Position numbers and translations under genes: made by a program. A DNA stretch of 64,000 bases from NCBI GenBank assembly GCA_964519955.1, contig CAZFLM010000004.1:62001-126000 (forward strand), given 5' to 3'. Below the pieces are notes generated by a model. It saw only the letters and a list, made by a program, of their open reading frames with translations. It searched no databases and was not told the origin of the DNA. Source of the stretch: CAZFLM01 sp964519955 (lineage in GTDB: Bacteria; Armatimonadota; Chthonomonadetes; Chthonomonadales; CAJBBX01). Positions 10,850 through 19,430 of this stretch are shown here, piece after piece (position 1 is the first letter of the stretch; every line of letters starts with the position of its first letter).

Positions 10850-12063
10850 CGAGGCATCCCTCCGATCGCCGGCACAGGCGCCTGCATGGCGGTTGGGCTG
10901 CCGCCGCCGGCCCCTCCAATCGGCGCGGGCGACGGTGCCGCGACGGCCGGAGCAGCGACCGGGTCGGGCGGCGTCCGGGCAAGATCGATGAACGCGATTC
11001 CCAGCAGCGCCACGAGCGCGATCGGGAGCATCCGCTTCCACCCCAGCGACATTAGGGCGTCGTACCGCAGGCGAGGCAGCGTGCCGCGGATCCAGACGTA
11101 GGTGAAGAGCAGCGCGATCAGCTTGCCCACGAACCACATCCAGCCTGGTATCCACGCGCACAGGGCGCCGAGCACCGGCACGGCCGGCCCGACCAGCGGC
11201 GTCCATCCGCCGAACCAGAGCGCGACCGCCACACCGGAGACGACCATCATGCTCGCGTACTCGCCCATGAAGAAGATGGCGAACTTCATCGAGGAGTACT
11301 CGGTGTGGAAACCGCCGATCAGCTCGGACTCGGCCTCCGGCAGGTCGAACGGCGCGCGGTTCGTCTCGGCCACCATGGCGATCAGGTAGATGATCGTCGC
11401 CACCGCCCCCAGTCCGAAGAACTGGAACACGTTCCACTGCGGGATCGCGCCGAACCAGTAGCCCGATTGGCTGCCCACGATGTCCTGGAACCGCAGCGAG
11501 CCCGCCATCAGCACCGCGATCATCACCGCCAGGCTCATCGAGAGTTCGTAGCTGATGATCTGCGCGGACGACCGCAGTCCTCCGAGCAGCGAGTACTTGT
11601 TGTTCGACGACCACCCGGCCAGTACGATCCCGTAGACCTGCAGCGACGCAAGCGCCAGCACGAAGAGGATGCCGATGTTGACGTCGCCCACGACCAGGAA
11701 CAGCGACTTCGGCCCGGCGTCCGTCGCGATCGTGATCTTGCCGAACGGCAGCGTGGCCCCTGCCGCCAGCGCCGGGATCATCGTGATGATCGGGGCGAGG
11801 TAGTAGATGACCCGGTCGACCTGCCCCGGCAGGATCTCTTCCTTGAAGAAGAGCTTGATGCCGTCCGCGAAGCTCTGGAATAGCCCGAGCGGCCCGACGC
11901 GGTTCGGCCCCAGGCGGTCCTGGATGAGCGCAACCACGCGACGCTCAAACCAGATGACGAACGGGACGCTCAGCAGAATGAACCCGATGATGCAGAGCAT
12001 CGCCAGGTACGGGATCAGATCCGTCAGCACCACGGGCCCTATGCGGTAGTTCGGTATCGTCAT
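10846..12063 (-). CDS. nuoH: NADH-quinone oxidoreductase subunit H
   Basis: Complex I subunit that links the peripheral arm to the membrane arm and helps form the quinone chamber. It has 405 residues, eight or so helices, the RRVVALIQDRLGPNRVGP loop near residue 40, and the ETNRAPFDLPEAESELIGGF loop (about residues 225-245) lining the quinone site. The C-terminus carries an extra Pro/Ala-rich tail of about 45 residues (PPDPVAAPAVAAP onward) that is not usual for NuoH. Start and stop overlap nuoG and nuoJ as ATGA. Confidence 0.95.
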   Translation of the reverse strand: MTIPNYRIGPVVLTDLIPYLAMLCIIGFILLSVPFVIWFERRVVALIQDRLGPNRVGPLGLFQSFADGIKLFFKEEILPGQVDRVIYYLAPIITMIPALAAGATLPFGKITIATDAGPKSLFLVVGDVNIGILFVLALASLQVYGIVLAGWSSNNKYSLLGGLRSSAQIISYELSMSLAVMIAVLMAGSLRFQDIVGSQSGYWFGAIPQWNVFQFFGLGAVATIIYLIAMVAETNRAPFDLPEAESELIGGFHTEYSSMKFAIFFMGEYASMMVVSGVAVALWFGGWTPLVGPAVPVLGALCAWIPGWMWFVGKLIALLFTYVWIRGTLPRLRYDALMSLGWKRMLPIALVALLGIAFIDLARTPPDPVAAPAVAAPSPAPIGGAGGGSPTAMQAPVPAIGGMPR

Positions 12064-14213
12064 GGCTGCCCAGGTGCCCCCTTGTCGGAGGTCGCGTACT
12101 CCCACCGAACGCCGAGCTCGCCCAACTCCCGTGGGCCACATCCAGCGTAGGTCGGCACGTTTGCCGCGATATCGCGCAGCACGTCCCGCGACGAGTAGTA
12201 CGGCATCGCGGTACCCAGCCGCAGGGCGATGCGAGAGGCGACGCCCCATGCCGGCAGGATGCCCGGCTCGATCTCGAACGCCTTGAGGAAGCGCTGCACG
12301 CGCCGCTCGCAGTTGGTGAAGGTGCCGTCGGTCTCCGCCACGGTCGCGAGCGGCAGCACCACGTCCGCCATCTTCGCGGTGTCGCTCAGCGCGTAGTCGC
12401 TCACAACGAGGAACGGGCAGTTCTCCAGCCCGGCGCGCGCCGCTTCCGCATCGTGATACTCGTTCGCCACATCGGCGCCGATCAGCCAGAGCGCCTTCAG
12501 GTTGCCCTCCGCCGAGGCTGCCAGCATGCGCGCCGTGTCCAGGCCGACCCGCTCCGCCGGAGCGTAGCCAGGCAGGGCGTCCGGCAGGAAGCCCAGGTCC
12601 ATCGCGCCCTGCGCGTTCGCCTGCGAGACCGGCAGATTGACGTTGCCGGGGCAGCCTGCCGCGATCGCGAGGTCGGCCAGCGCGTCCACGAGCGCCGCGG
12701 CATCCGGGCTGCGCCACACGCCGTCCCCGCCGATGATCGCCATCTCGCCCGCCGCCAGAAGGTCGGCCGCCCGCCGAATGCTCTCCGCGGACACGCCGCC
12801 GGCCTCGACTGCCTGCCCCTTGAGCGCCGCCGCCAACCCCTTCGCCAACGCGACCTCGCCGCCCGGTTGGCAGTGCAGCCTGGCCGACGCAATCTCCGAG
12901 ACCGGCGTGGCAGGCGAGCCGGCCGCACGCGTCGTCGCCTCGACGATGGCCGTGCCGCTCACCCTCCAGGCCTTCCGCAGGCGCAGGAACAAGATCGGCT
13001 GCTCGTCCGCCAACTCGGAACCGAAGACCAGAATCGCCTTCATGCGCTCCAGGTCCGCGATGGCGTTTCCCATCGTGTGGTAGCCGACCTTCGCGAACAG
13101 CCCGCCACTCGCAGGCAGGAACGCTGGCCCCATGCGATGGTCGAGGTTGCCCGAGCCCAGCACCTCGCGGTACAGCCGCTGCACCGCGTAGAGGTCCTCG
13201 TTCGAGCAGCGACCGCCCGCGATGGCCCCAGAGTCGGCGCCTGCCTCGCGCAGCATCTCGGCCACCAGCCCCAGCGCCTCGTCCCAGGTCGCCTCGCGGA
13301 ACTTGCCGTCGCGGCGGATCAGCGGGCGCTGCAGGCGGTCCGGCGCGGACACGTAGCCCATGCCGAACTTGCCGCGGTCGCAGGTCCACTCCTCGTTCAC
13401 CGCGTCGTTCTCGCGTGCGTTCACCCGTTCGAGCTGCGAAGCGCGGTAGTCCAGCTTGATGTTGCACCCGTTCGAGCACTGCGTGCAGATCGACTTCTGC
13501 GTGTGCAGATCCCAGGGCCGTGCCTTGAACCGGTAGTCGCGCGAGGTCAGCGCCCCGACCGGGCACAGCTCGATGACGTTGCCGGAGAAGCGCGAGGTGA
13601 GCGGAGTGTCATCGAACGTGCCGATGCGCGCGTCGGCTCCGCGGAAGCGGAACGCAAGCTGCGCGTCGCCCGAGATGTCCTCCGTGAACCGCGTACATCG
13701 CGCGCAGTGGATGCAGCGCTCGCCGTCGTAGACCACGTGATCCGAGAGCGGGTAGGCCTTCGGGAAGTGGCGCTTCGCCTCGATGTACTGCGACGTGGGC
13801 GGGCCGTAGTGCATCACGTTGTTCTGGAGGGGGCACTCGCCGCCCCGGTCGCACACCGGGCAGTCCAGCGGGTGGTTGATGAGCAGGAACTCCAGCACCC
13901 CGCGCCGGTCCTTGACGATCTGCTCCGTCTCGGTCTCGATGACCATGCCTTCGTCGGCCGGAAGGCTGCAGGCAGTCTGCGGCTTCGGGAACTTCGCCAG
14001 GCTCGTCGTGCCGTCCGGGTTGCGGCGCGGCATCGCGACCTCGACCAGGCACATGCGGCAGTTTGCGCCGCTCTCCATCGAGAGCCGCTTGTGATAGCAG
14101 AAGAAGGGGATGTCGACGCCGGCCCGCCGGGCCGCCTCGATGATCTTCTCCCCCTTCGGCGCCTGCACGGCGATACCGTTGATGGTCAGGTTGACGAGTG
14201 TTGGTTCTGGCAT
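12060..14213 (-). CDS. nuoG: NADH-quinone oxidoreductase subunit G (iron-sulfur)
   Basis: Large iron-sulfur subunit of the NADH-oxidising arm, 717 residues. The N-terminal [2Fe-2S] domain has FFCYHKRL and NCRMC. A His-Cys [4Fe-4S] motif follows (HPLDCPVCDRGGECPLQ), then CIHCARCTRF, then an ELCPVGAL [4Fe-4S] site and the Mow-bis motif CTQCSNGCN (about residues 240-250). The rest is a molybdopterin-oxidoreductase-like fold, which lacks cofactor in complex I. Its stop overlaps the nuoH start as ATGA and its start is 15 bp after nuoF. Confidence 0.95.
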   Translation of the reverse strand: MPEPTLVNLTINGIAVQAPKGEKIIEAARRAGVDIPFFCYHKRLSMESGANCRMCLVEVAMPRRNPDGTTSLAKFPKPQTACSLPADEGMVIETETEQIVKDRRGVLEFLLINHPLDCPVCDRGGECPLQNNVMHYGPPTSQYIEAKRHFPKAYPLSDHVVYDGERCIHCARCTRFTEDISGDAQLAFRFRGADARIGTFDDTPLTSRFSGNVIELCPVGALTSRDYRFKARPWDLHTQKSICTQCSNGCNIKLDYRASQLERVNARENDAVNEEWTCDRGKFGMGYVSAPDRLQRPLIRRDGKFREATWDEALGLVAEMLREAGADSGAIAGGRCSNEDLYAVQRLYREVLGSGNLDHRMGPAFLPASGGLFAKVGYHTMGNAIADLERMKAILVFGSELADEQPILFLRLRKAWRVSGTAIVEATTRAAGSPATPVSEIASARLHCQPGGEVALAKGLAAALKGQAVEAGGVSAESIRRAADLLAAGEMAIIGGDGVWRSPDAAALVDALADLAIAAGCPGNVNLPVSQANAQGAMDLGFLPDALPGYAPAERVGLDTARMLAASAEGNLKALWLIGADVANEYHDAEAARAGLENCPFLVVSDYALSDTAKMADVVLPLATVAETDGTFTNCERRVQRFLKAFEIEPGILPAWGVASRIALRLGTAMPYYSSRDVLRDIAANVPTYAGCGPRELGELGVRWEYATSDKGAPGQP

Positions 14214-14228
14214 GGTGTGGTCGGTAGC

Positions 14229-15572
14229 CTACCTTGCCGCCGCGGCAGGCGCGTGATCGGCGTGCCCCAGCGCGGGCGGCAGAGCCTCGGCCCCGATCGG
14301 CGAGCGGCCGTGCTCGATCCAGTAGTCGAACTCGTGGCGATAGCGCTGGATGGCCGCGCGGATGGGCCAGGCAGCCGCGTCGCCGAGGGCGCAGTAGGAG
14401 CGGCCGTCGAGCTGCTCGCAGATGTGCAGCAGCAGCTCGCAGTCGCCAGGCTGCCCGCCCCCGCTCACGATGCGGCTCATCACCTTGTCGATCCAGCGCG
14501 TGCCCTCGCGGCAGGGCGTGCACTTCCCGCAGGACTCGTGCGAGTAGAACTCCGCGGTCCGCTTCATCAGGCGCACGATGTCGGTCTTGTCGTTGAACAC
14601 CATGAACCCGCCGGACCCGAGCAGCGTCCCCGCCGCCTGGCAGGACTCGTAGTCGAGGTTCACGCCGGCGCACTTCTCCGCGGGCATGATCATCACCGAG
14701 GAGCCGCCCGGGATAACGGCCTTCAGCTCCCCGCCCACCACGCCGCCCGCCAGCTCGATCAGCTCCAGCAGCGGCGTGCCCAACTCGATCTCGTAGTTGC
14801 CCGGCCGCGCCACGTGCCCGCTGACCGACATGACCTTCGTGCCCTTGCTCCGCTCCGTGCCCATCGCGGCGTACCACGCGCCGCCCTTCACCAGCACGTG
14901 AGGCACCACGGAGTAGGTCTCGACGTTGTTGATGAGCGTGGGGCTGCGCCAAACGCCGGAGTGGACCGGCAGCGGCGCGTGCGGCGGCTTCAGGCGGGGC
15001 TGGCCGCGCTCGCCCATCAGGCTGCTCATCAGCGCCGACTCCTCGCCGCACTCGTAGCTGCCCGCGCCCATGTGCACGTACAGATCGAAGTCGAAGCCTG
15101 GTACGCCCAGGATGCTCTTCCCCAGATACCCCTTCGCGTAGGCTTCGTCTATGGCGCGCCGCACACTCAGGCCGCACTCGACGAACTCGCCGCGGATGTA
15201 GATGTAGCCCTTGTCCGCCCGTGTGGCGTAGGCCGCGATCGCGATGCCTTCCACCACCATGTGCGGCAGCTTCAACATCAGCTCGCGGTCCTTGAACGTG
15301 CCCGGCTCGCCCTCGTCGCCGTTGCAGATGAGGTAGCGCGGCTGCGTTGTCTCCTTCGGGATGCCGTTCCACTTGATCCACGCAGGGAAACCCGCGCCCC
15401 CACGGCCGCGAAGCCCGGACGCCTTCACCTCGTCGATCACCGCCTGGCGGTCGAGCGTGATGGCCTTCCGAAGCCCGGCGTACCCGCCATTGGCCTCGTA
15501 GACCTCCAGTCGCTCGATGCCCGGGACATCCCGGTTCTTGAACAGGACCAGCTTCTCGCTCATGCTCCCCAC
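14229..15572 (-). CDS. nuoF: NADH-quinone oxidoreductase subunit F (NADH/FMN site)
   Basis: Flavoprotein of complex I that takes hydride from NADH on FMN and passes electrons to cluster N3. The 447-residue protein has the GRGGAGFPAWIKW glycine-rich NADH loop (about residues 53-65), NGDEGEPGTFKDRE for FMN, an SLBB stretch, and the ESCGKCTPCREGT [4Fe-4S] motif with the distal Cys in GRSYCALGD. Two starts are possible: GTG at 15572 and ATG at 15563. GAGGGG lies 11 nt before the ATG, which I favour slightly. The toxin-antitoxin pair lies directly upstream. Confidence 0.95.
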   Translation of the reverse strand: MGSMSEKLVLFKNRDVPGIERLEVYEANGGYAGLRKAITLDRQAVIDEVKASGLRGRGGAGFPAWIKWNGIPKETTQPRYLICNGDEGEPGTFKDRELMLKLPHMVVEGIAIAAYATRADKGYIYIRGEFVECGLSVRRAIDEAYAKGYLGKSILGVPGFDFDLYVHMGAGSYECGEESALMSSLMGERGQPRLKPPHAPLPVHSGVWRSPTLINNVETYSVVPHVLVKGGAWYAAMGTERSKGTKVMSVSGHVARPGNYEIELGTPLLELIELAGGVVGGELKAVIPGGSSVMIMPAEKCAGVNLDYESCQAAGTLLGSGGFMVFNDKTDIVRLMKRTAEFYSHESCGKCTPCREGTRWIDKVMSRIVSGGGQPGDCELLLHICEQLDGRSYCALGDAAAWPIRAAIQRYRHEFDYWIEHGRSPIGAEALPPALGHADHAPAAAAR

Positions 15573-15616
15573 TACCCCTCGGGAGTATCGATCAGGTGCT
15601 GCAACCGCGCGGCCAA

Positions 15617-15877
15617 CTAGCCGCCCTGTGTGTGCTGGCTGTGGGCCGCCAAGGCATCACCCTCGGACGCCAGCAAGCGGCGCAGTGCCTCGTTCACGGC
15701 CTCCGAACTCTCGAACCGCTCTGCCAGGTCCGCGTCGAGCCTGACCAGATTCGTGCCGGACCGGTACGCAGCGTGGTGCTTCCCGCGAACCGCGTTCGAG
15801 AAGTCATACTCAGAACGCATCTCATCCTGCGGATCGGCGGCCCGCTGCGGCTCGGGGTGCTGATCAGCCTTCTGCAT
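15617..15877 (-). CDS. Antitoxin of BrnT-type toxin-antitoxin pair
   Basis: Small DNA-binding antitoxin, 86 residues from the ATG at 15877. It has the EYDFSNAVRGKH motif common to antitoxins next to BrnT, followed by a ribbon-helix-helix-like C-terminal half (NLVRLDADLAERF then a helical NEALRRLL). Its start overlaps the toxin stop by 14 bp, a standard toxin-first arrangement, with GAGAGA about 8 nt upstream. A longer reading from 15907 would run into the toxin gene and is less likely. It sits inside the nuo operon on the same strand, 45-54 bp before nuoF. Confidence 0.75.
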   Translation of the reverse strand: MQKADQHPEPQRAADPQDEMRSEYDFSNAVRGKHHAAYRSGTNLVRLDADLAERFESSEAVNEALRRLLASEGDALAAHSQHTQGG

Positions 15878-16139
15878 AGCGTCGTCTCTCTGCCCGGTGG
15901 GCTTCACGGGCCGATATCAGACGAATGGTCCCTGCCCGCTCGGTGAAACACACGACGAGCAGCCTCCCCGCCTCGGACCGTCCAAGCGTCACGAACCGGA
16001 ACTCGTCAACGGAGTGATCCGGATCCTCCATCGTCAGTTCCAAAGGGTCGCCAAAGACCGTAGCTGCCTCTTCGAAGGACACCCCATGCTTGCGCACGTT
16101 CGCGGCAGCCTTGTCGTCCGCCCATTCGAACCCAAGCAC
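15864..16139 (-). CDS. BrnT-family ribonuclease toxin
   Basis: A 91-residue protein matching BrnT (DUF497): FEWADDKAAANVRKHGVSFEEA at the start (first part FEWADDKAAANVRKHGVSF), a central VTLGRSEAGRLLVVCFTE strand pair, and the terminal IRLISAREAHRAERRRY helix. BrnT toxins are RelE-fold RNases that cut mRNA and are neutralised by the partner antitoxin. The GTG start at 16139 is chosen for the GAGGGGG site 5 nt upstream. It lies 10 bp after the nuoE stop, so transcription from the nuo promoter would express it. Confidence 0.85.
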   Translation of the reverse strand: MLGFEWADDKAAANVRKHGVSFEEAATVFGDPLELTMEDPDHSVDEFRFVTLGRSEAGRLLVVCFTERAGTIRLISAREAHRAERRRYAEG

Positions 16140-16149
16140 ATCGGCCCCC

Positions 16150-16737
16150 TCATTCAGCAGCCGCGCCTCCCGGCACCATCGCCCGCACGATCGCGTCCGC
16201 CAGGGCCGCCGGCGTGTGCTCCTTGGAGCCGCGCAAGTCCTTCAGCAGGCCGTCCACCGTCTCCACCGTCACGCCGCCGAAGTAGCGGTCGCCGACCTGC
16301 ACCACGACCGGCTGGTCGCACGCATTCAGGCACTCGGCCTCGCTCAGCGTGAACTCCCCGTCCGCGGTCGTGCCGCCCAGCTCGACGCCCAGCTTCTGCT
16401 CCAGCGCGTGCACCACCTCGTAGGCGCCAAGGCACGCGCACGTGAGGCAGGTGCAGACCTCGATGTGGTGCCGGCCACGCGGGCGCACGTTGTACATCGT
16501 GTAGAACGTAGCGACGCTCTCGACCTCGGCCGCCGGCCGCCCGAGCCGATCCGCGACTTCCCGGATAGCCTCGGGCGTCAGGTTGCCGCCGTACTCCCGC
16601 TGCGCGATCCACAGAGCAGGCAGCATCGCCGCGCGCTTCTCCGGGTAGTGCGTCATCAACTCGGCCAGCTCGGCCACCGCCCGCTCCGAAAAGCGCCCCG
16701 CACCGTTCACCTGGTTGTCACCTGCCGCCACGCCCAT
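16150..16737 (-). CDS. nuoE: NADH-quinone oxidoreductase subunit E ([2Fe-2S] N1a)
   Basis: Thioredoxin-fold [2Fe-2S] subunit of the NADH-oxidising module, about 195 residues. Cluster ligands are the C-x4-C in VCTCLTCACLGAYE and the C-x3-C in ECLNACDQPV. The first site holds two extra Cys (four in eight residues), which is unusual. The ATG at 16737 follows a TTG codon at 16740; the ATG is preferred, with GGGGG 7 nt upstream. It follows nuoD after 25 bp. Confidence 0.94.
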   Translation of the reverse strand: MGVAAGDNQVNGAGRFSERAVAELAELMTHYPEKRAAMLPALWIAQREYGGNLTPEAIREVADRLGRPAAEVESVATFYTMYNVRPRGRHHIEVCTCLTCACLGAYEVVHALEQKLGVELGGTTADGEFTLSEAECLNACDQPVVVQVGDRYFGGVTVETVDGLLKDLRGSKEHTPAALADAIVRAMVPGGAAAE

Positions 16738-16762
16738 CAAACGCCCCCGAGCCCGGTCCCTG

Positions 16763-17998
16763 CTACCTGTCGATCTCGCCCAACACGATGTCGATGCTGC
16801 CGATGGTCGCCACCACGTCCGCGATGAGCCGGCCCGCGCACATCTTCGAGAGCGCCTGCAGGTTCATGAAGCACGGCGGGCGCTCGTGCATCCGCCACGG
16901 GTAGTTCGAGCCGTCCGAGACCAGGTAGAAGCCGATCTCACCCTTGGGCGACTCGATGGGCACGTACGCCTCGCCAACCGGCGGGTGGTAGCCCTCGGTC
17001 CACAGCTTGAAGTGGTGGATGAGCGCCTCCATCGAGGTGTCGATCTCCTCGCGCGGCGGCGGCGTCACCTTGCGGTCGTCCACGTTGATCGGTCCGTCCG
17101 GCATCCGCTCGACGGCCTGCCTCACGATCTCGCGGCTCTGGCGCATCTCCGCCATCCGCACCCGGTACCGGTCGTAGACGTCGCCGTACTGGCCGACGGG
17201 CACCTCGAACTGGAACTGGTCGAAGCTGGAGTATGGCGCCGCCTTCCGCAGGTCGTGGGGCAGCCCGCTCCCTCGCAGCGTCGGGCCGCTCACGCCCAGC
17301 GACAGGGCGTCCTCCACGCTCAGCAGGCCGATGCCCTGGGTCCGCTCCCGCCAGATCGGGTTCTGGTCCAGCAGCGTCTCGTACTCGTCGATCCGCCCCG
17401 GCAGCTCGTCCATGATGGCCTTGACACGCTCGAACCAGCCTTCCGGCGCGTCGCCGCGAAGCCCACCGGGCACGATCCACGACGGCATCATCCGGACGCC
17501 CGACATCATCTCGGTGAGGTCCAGCAGCTTCTCGCGCTCGCGGAACGCATAGAAATAGACCGTCATCGCGCCGATGTCCAGCGCGTGCGTGGCCAACCAG
17601 ACGAGGTGACTGGCGATCCGCTGGATCTCCGAGAGCGCGACTCGCAGGTACTGCCCCCGCGGCGGCGGCTCGACGCCCAGCAGCTTCTCCACGGACAGCG
17701 TGTAGGCCAGGTTGTTCGTGTGCGCGGCGAGATAGTCCATCCGGTCGGTGATGGTCACCGCCTTCCGGTAGGTCTGGAACTCGCCCTCTTTCTCGATGCC
17801 CGTGTGGACGAACCCGATGTGCGGCGTGGCCTTGATGATCGTCTCGCCGTCCAGCTCCAGCACGATGCGCAGCACGCCGTGTGTGGACGGGTGCTGCGGC
17901 CCCATGTTGACCACCATGGTCGTGTCGTCGATCGGGTCGATGGACACGCCCTGGGCCGCGAGAGAAGCCGTGTTCGGTTGTGCGGGGTCGATTGCCAT
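16763..17998 (-). CDS. nuoD: NADH-quinone oxidoreductase subunit D (49 kDa)
   Basis: Hydrogenase-large-subunit-like protein that forms the quinone site of complex I together with NuoB. The 411-residue protein has NMGPQHPSTHGVLR near the N-terminus (the His loop of the quinone site), the GFVHTGIEKEGE helix, and the C-terminal IGSIDIVLGEIDR. Length is normal and it is not fused to NuoC. Its structural partner NuoB is not encoded in this operon. Confidence 0.96.
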   Translation of the reverse strand: MAIDPAQPNTASLAAQGVSIDPIDDTTMVVNMGPQHPSTHGVLRIVLELDGETIIKATPHIGFVHTGIEKEGEFQTYRKAVTITDRMDYLAAHTNNLAYTLSVEKLLGVEPPPRGQYLRVALSEIQRIASHLVWLATHALDIGAMTVYFYAFREREKLLDLTEMMSGVRMMPSWIVPGGLRGDAPEGWFERVKAIMDELPGRIDEYETLLDQNPIWRERTQGIGLLSVEDALSLGVSGPTLRGSGLPHDLRKAAPYSSFDQFQFEVPVGQYGDVYDRYRVRMAEMRQSREIVRQAVERMPDGPINVDDRKVTPPPREEIDTSMEALIHHFKLWTEGYHPPVGEAYVPIESPKGEIGFYLVSDGSNYPWRMHERPPCFMNLQALSKMCAGRLIADVVATIGSIDIVLGEIDR

Positions 17999-18013
17999 TG
18001 GGTTACTCAGACG

Positions 18014-18661
18014 TCAGTCGCCGATGTCGCCGGCGGTCTTGCCCTGGAAGCTCTCGCCTGCGTGCTGCACCACGCCGTCCGCGACGGCCGGGCCATACGT
18101 GTCGCCGGGGAACTGCACGCGCTCGCCGCCGAGCGGGTAATCCTTGCGCAGCGGATGGCCGTTCCAGTCGTCCGGCATCAGGATGCGGCGCAGATCGGGA
18201 TGCCCCTCGAAGCGGATCCCGAGCAGATCGTAGATCTCACGCTCGGGGAACTCGGCCCCGGCATACACGCCCACGACGCTCGGCACCACGGGATCGCTCT
18301 CGGGCACGGGCACCTTGACGAAGATGCGCGCGTTGCGCCCTTTGCCCGTCCGCGGGTCGTGCAGCGAGTACAGGTTGTAGACCACCTCGAAGCGCCACGC
18401 CTTGCCCAGGATCGGCTCGCCCGAGCGCGGGTCGAGGTAGTCCACTCCCAGACACTCGGAGAAGAAGTTGACCTGCGTATCGGGATGGTCGCGCAGGAGT
18501 GTCAGCACCTTCACGATGTCCTCGCGGCGCACCGTGATGCGCGTATCGCCGCGGAACGTGTTGACCTCCAGGATCGCGTCTGGATAGCGCTCGCGGATGC
18601 AGGCGGCCTCTATGCATTCGGGCGCGCCAACGGGATCGACGCCGCCTTCGGTGGGTGCCAT
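18014..18661 (-). CDS. nuoC: NADH-quinone oxidoreductase subunit C (30 kDa)
   Basis: Peripheral-arm subunit of complex I, about 215 residues. The C-terminal signature EREIYDLLGIRFEGHPDLRR and the LMPDDWNGHPLRKDYPL stretch (about residues 150-185) are diagnostic. The ATG at 18661 is chosen over a TTG at 18673 because GAGG lies 12 nt before it. It starts 14 bp after the nuoA stop, where nuoB is usually found. Confidence 0.94.
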   Translation of the reverse strand: MAPTEGGVDPVGAPECIEAACIRERYPDAILEVNTFRGDTRITVRREDIVKVLTLLRDHPDTQVNFFSECLGVDYLDPRSGEPILGKAWRFEVVYNLYSLHDPRTGKGRNARIFVKVPVPESDPVVPSVVGVYAGAEFPEREIYDLLGIRFEGHPDLRRILMPDDWNGHPLRKDYPLGGERVQFPGDTYGPAVADGVVQHAGESFQGKTAGDIGD

Positions 18662-18675
18662 GGTGTCTGCCAACC

Positions 18676-19179
18676 TCAGTTCCGCCCGGACGCGGCCGGC
18701 TCGCGCGAGGGAAGCCGCACAGGCTCGCCTGCCTCATTGCCGAACCGGATCGGCTGCCGCGGGGCCAGGATGCCTTCGGGCTGCGCTGCGGGCTCCACGT
18801 CGGCGCGCCCCTCGTCCCAGTTGAGCGCCCCTCTGCCCCACAGGTAGAAGTAGCCGACGAACAGAATAGCGACAAACACGACCATCTCGGCAAGGTTGAA
18901 CACCTTGGCCGTGTGACCGAGCGAGCGATAAGTGACGGCCCAGGGGTAAAGGAACACCGTCTCGATGTCGAAGATGATGAATAGCATGGCGATCAGGTAG
19001 AAGCGCACCGGGAACCGCTCGCGGGCGCTGCCGATCGGGGCCATGCCGCACTCGTAGGGTTCGACCTTGTGGCGAGTTGCCTTGTGGGGGCCCATCAGCG
19101 CCGAGACCACTACCATCCCCGCAGCGATCACGGTTGCGAGAGCCAACATCACGGCGATGGGGATGTAGCCTGCGAGCAT
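18676..19179 (-). CDS. nuoA: NADH-quinone oxidoreductase subunit A
   Basis: First gene of the operon. A membrane subunit with three helices, conserved KVEPYECGM loop (with the Cys that senses the active state in other species) and FYLIAMLFIIFDIETVFLYP helix. The ATG at 19179 with GGAG 6 nt upstream is the true start; open frame further upstream is leader. The protein is about 167 residues, longer than most NuoA, because of a Pro/Glu-rich C-terminal tail of about 45 residues after the last helix. Confidence 0.94.
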   Translation of the reverse strand: MLAGYIPIAVMLALATVIAAGMVVVSALMGPHKATRHKVEPYECGMAPIGSARERFPVRFYLIAMLFIIFDIETVFLYPWAVTYRSLGHTAKVFNLAEMVVFVAILFVGYFYLWGRGALNWDEGRADVEPAAQPEGILAPRQPIRFGNEAGEPVRLPSREPAASGRN

Positions 19180-19193
19180 CCGGTTCTCCAAGA

Positions 19194-19225
19194 GATCGGC
19201 GCTGTGAAGTCTATCACAGCCGATC
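19194..19225. promoter_or_regulatory. Dyad with perfect TGTGA-N6-TCACA core before nuoA
   Basis: The core TGTGA-AGTCTA-TCACA (19203-19218) matches the CRP-type operator consensus. It lies inside a larger inverted repeat with arms GATCGG and CCGATC, 15 nt upstream of the nuoA start codon and next to its GGAG. So close to the start, it could be an operator for a repressing CRP/FNR-family protein or a leader hairpin that affects translation. Which it is cannot be told from the sequence. Confidence 0.6.
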
Positions 19226-19272
19226 CCGCAGTTCAGCGCATTCAATGGGCGCACGGCTCGGCGTTGCTGCGT

Positions 19273-19281
19273 ATTGTACCA
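19273..19281 (-). promoter_or_regulatory. Possible extended -10 promoter for the nuo operon
   Basis: On the minus strand TGG-TACAAT reads as an extended -10. The -35 position (GCGTCT at 17-bp spacing) is poor. Transcription would start near 19266, giving a leader of about 87 nt that contains the 19194-19225 dyad. TACAAT recurs as the -10 of other genes in the window. Confidence 0.4.
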
Positions 19282-19397
19282 GAACCGGGGACGCGAGACG
19301 CGCACCGGTTGAACTGGGCTGCGGGTCCAACGAGCGTTCAGCCATCACTACGAGCGCGGAGCGCCCGCTGCTCCGACACGCACCAAGGTGGTCGGAC

Positions 19398-19426
19398 TTG
19401 ACTAGGCTTCCCGCAGGTACTATGAT
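19398..19426 (+). promoter_or_regulatory. Sigma70 promoter of the 2-oxoacid:ferredoxin oxidoreductase operon
   Basis: TTGACT, exactly 17 bp, then TATGAT: five of six matches at both -35 and -10. Transcription should start near 19433, giving a leader of about 76 nt before the ATG at 19509. Confidence 0.8.
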
Positions 19427-19430
19427 GAGA

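Noticed and set aside
10846..13566. A 906-codon fused protein ending in NuoH
   Set aside because: The upstream half is a shadow of nuoG in another frame; the real NuoH start at 12063 overlaps the nuoG stop as ATGA.
12453..15620. Open frame of 1,055 codons on the plus strand antisense to nuoG and nuoF
   Set aside because: Shadow of two certain genes; no recognisable motif and no ribosome binding site.
19203..19218. Classical activating CRP site for nuoA
   Set aside because: It would lie downstream of the only -10 that I can find and 24 nt from the start codon, so activation in the usual position is unlikely. I keep it as an operator or hairpin candidate instead.
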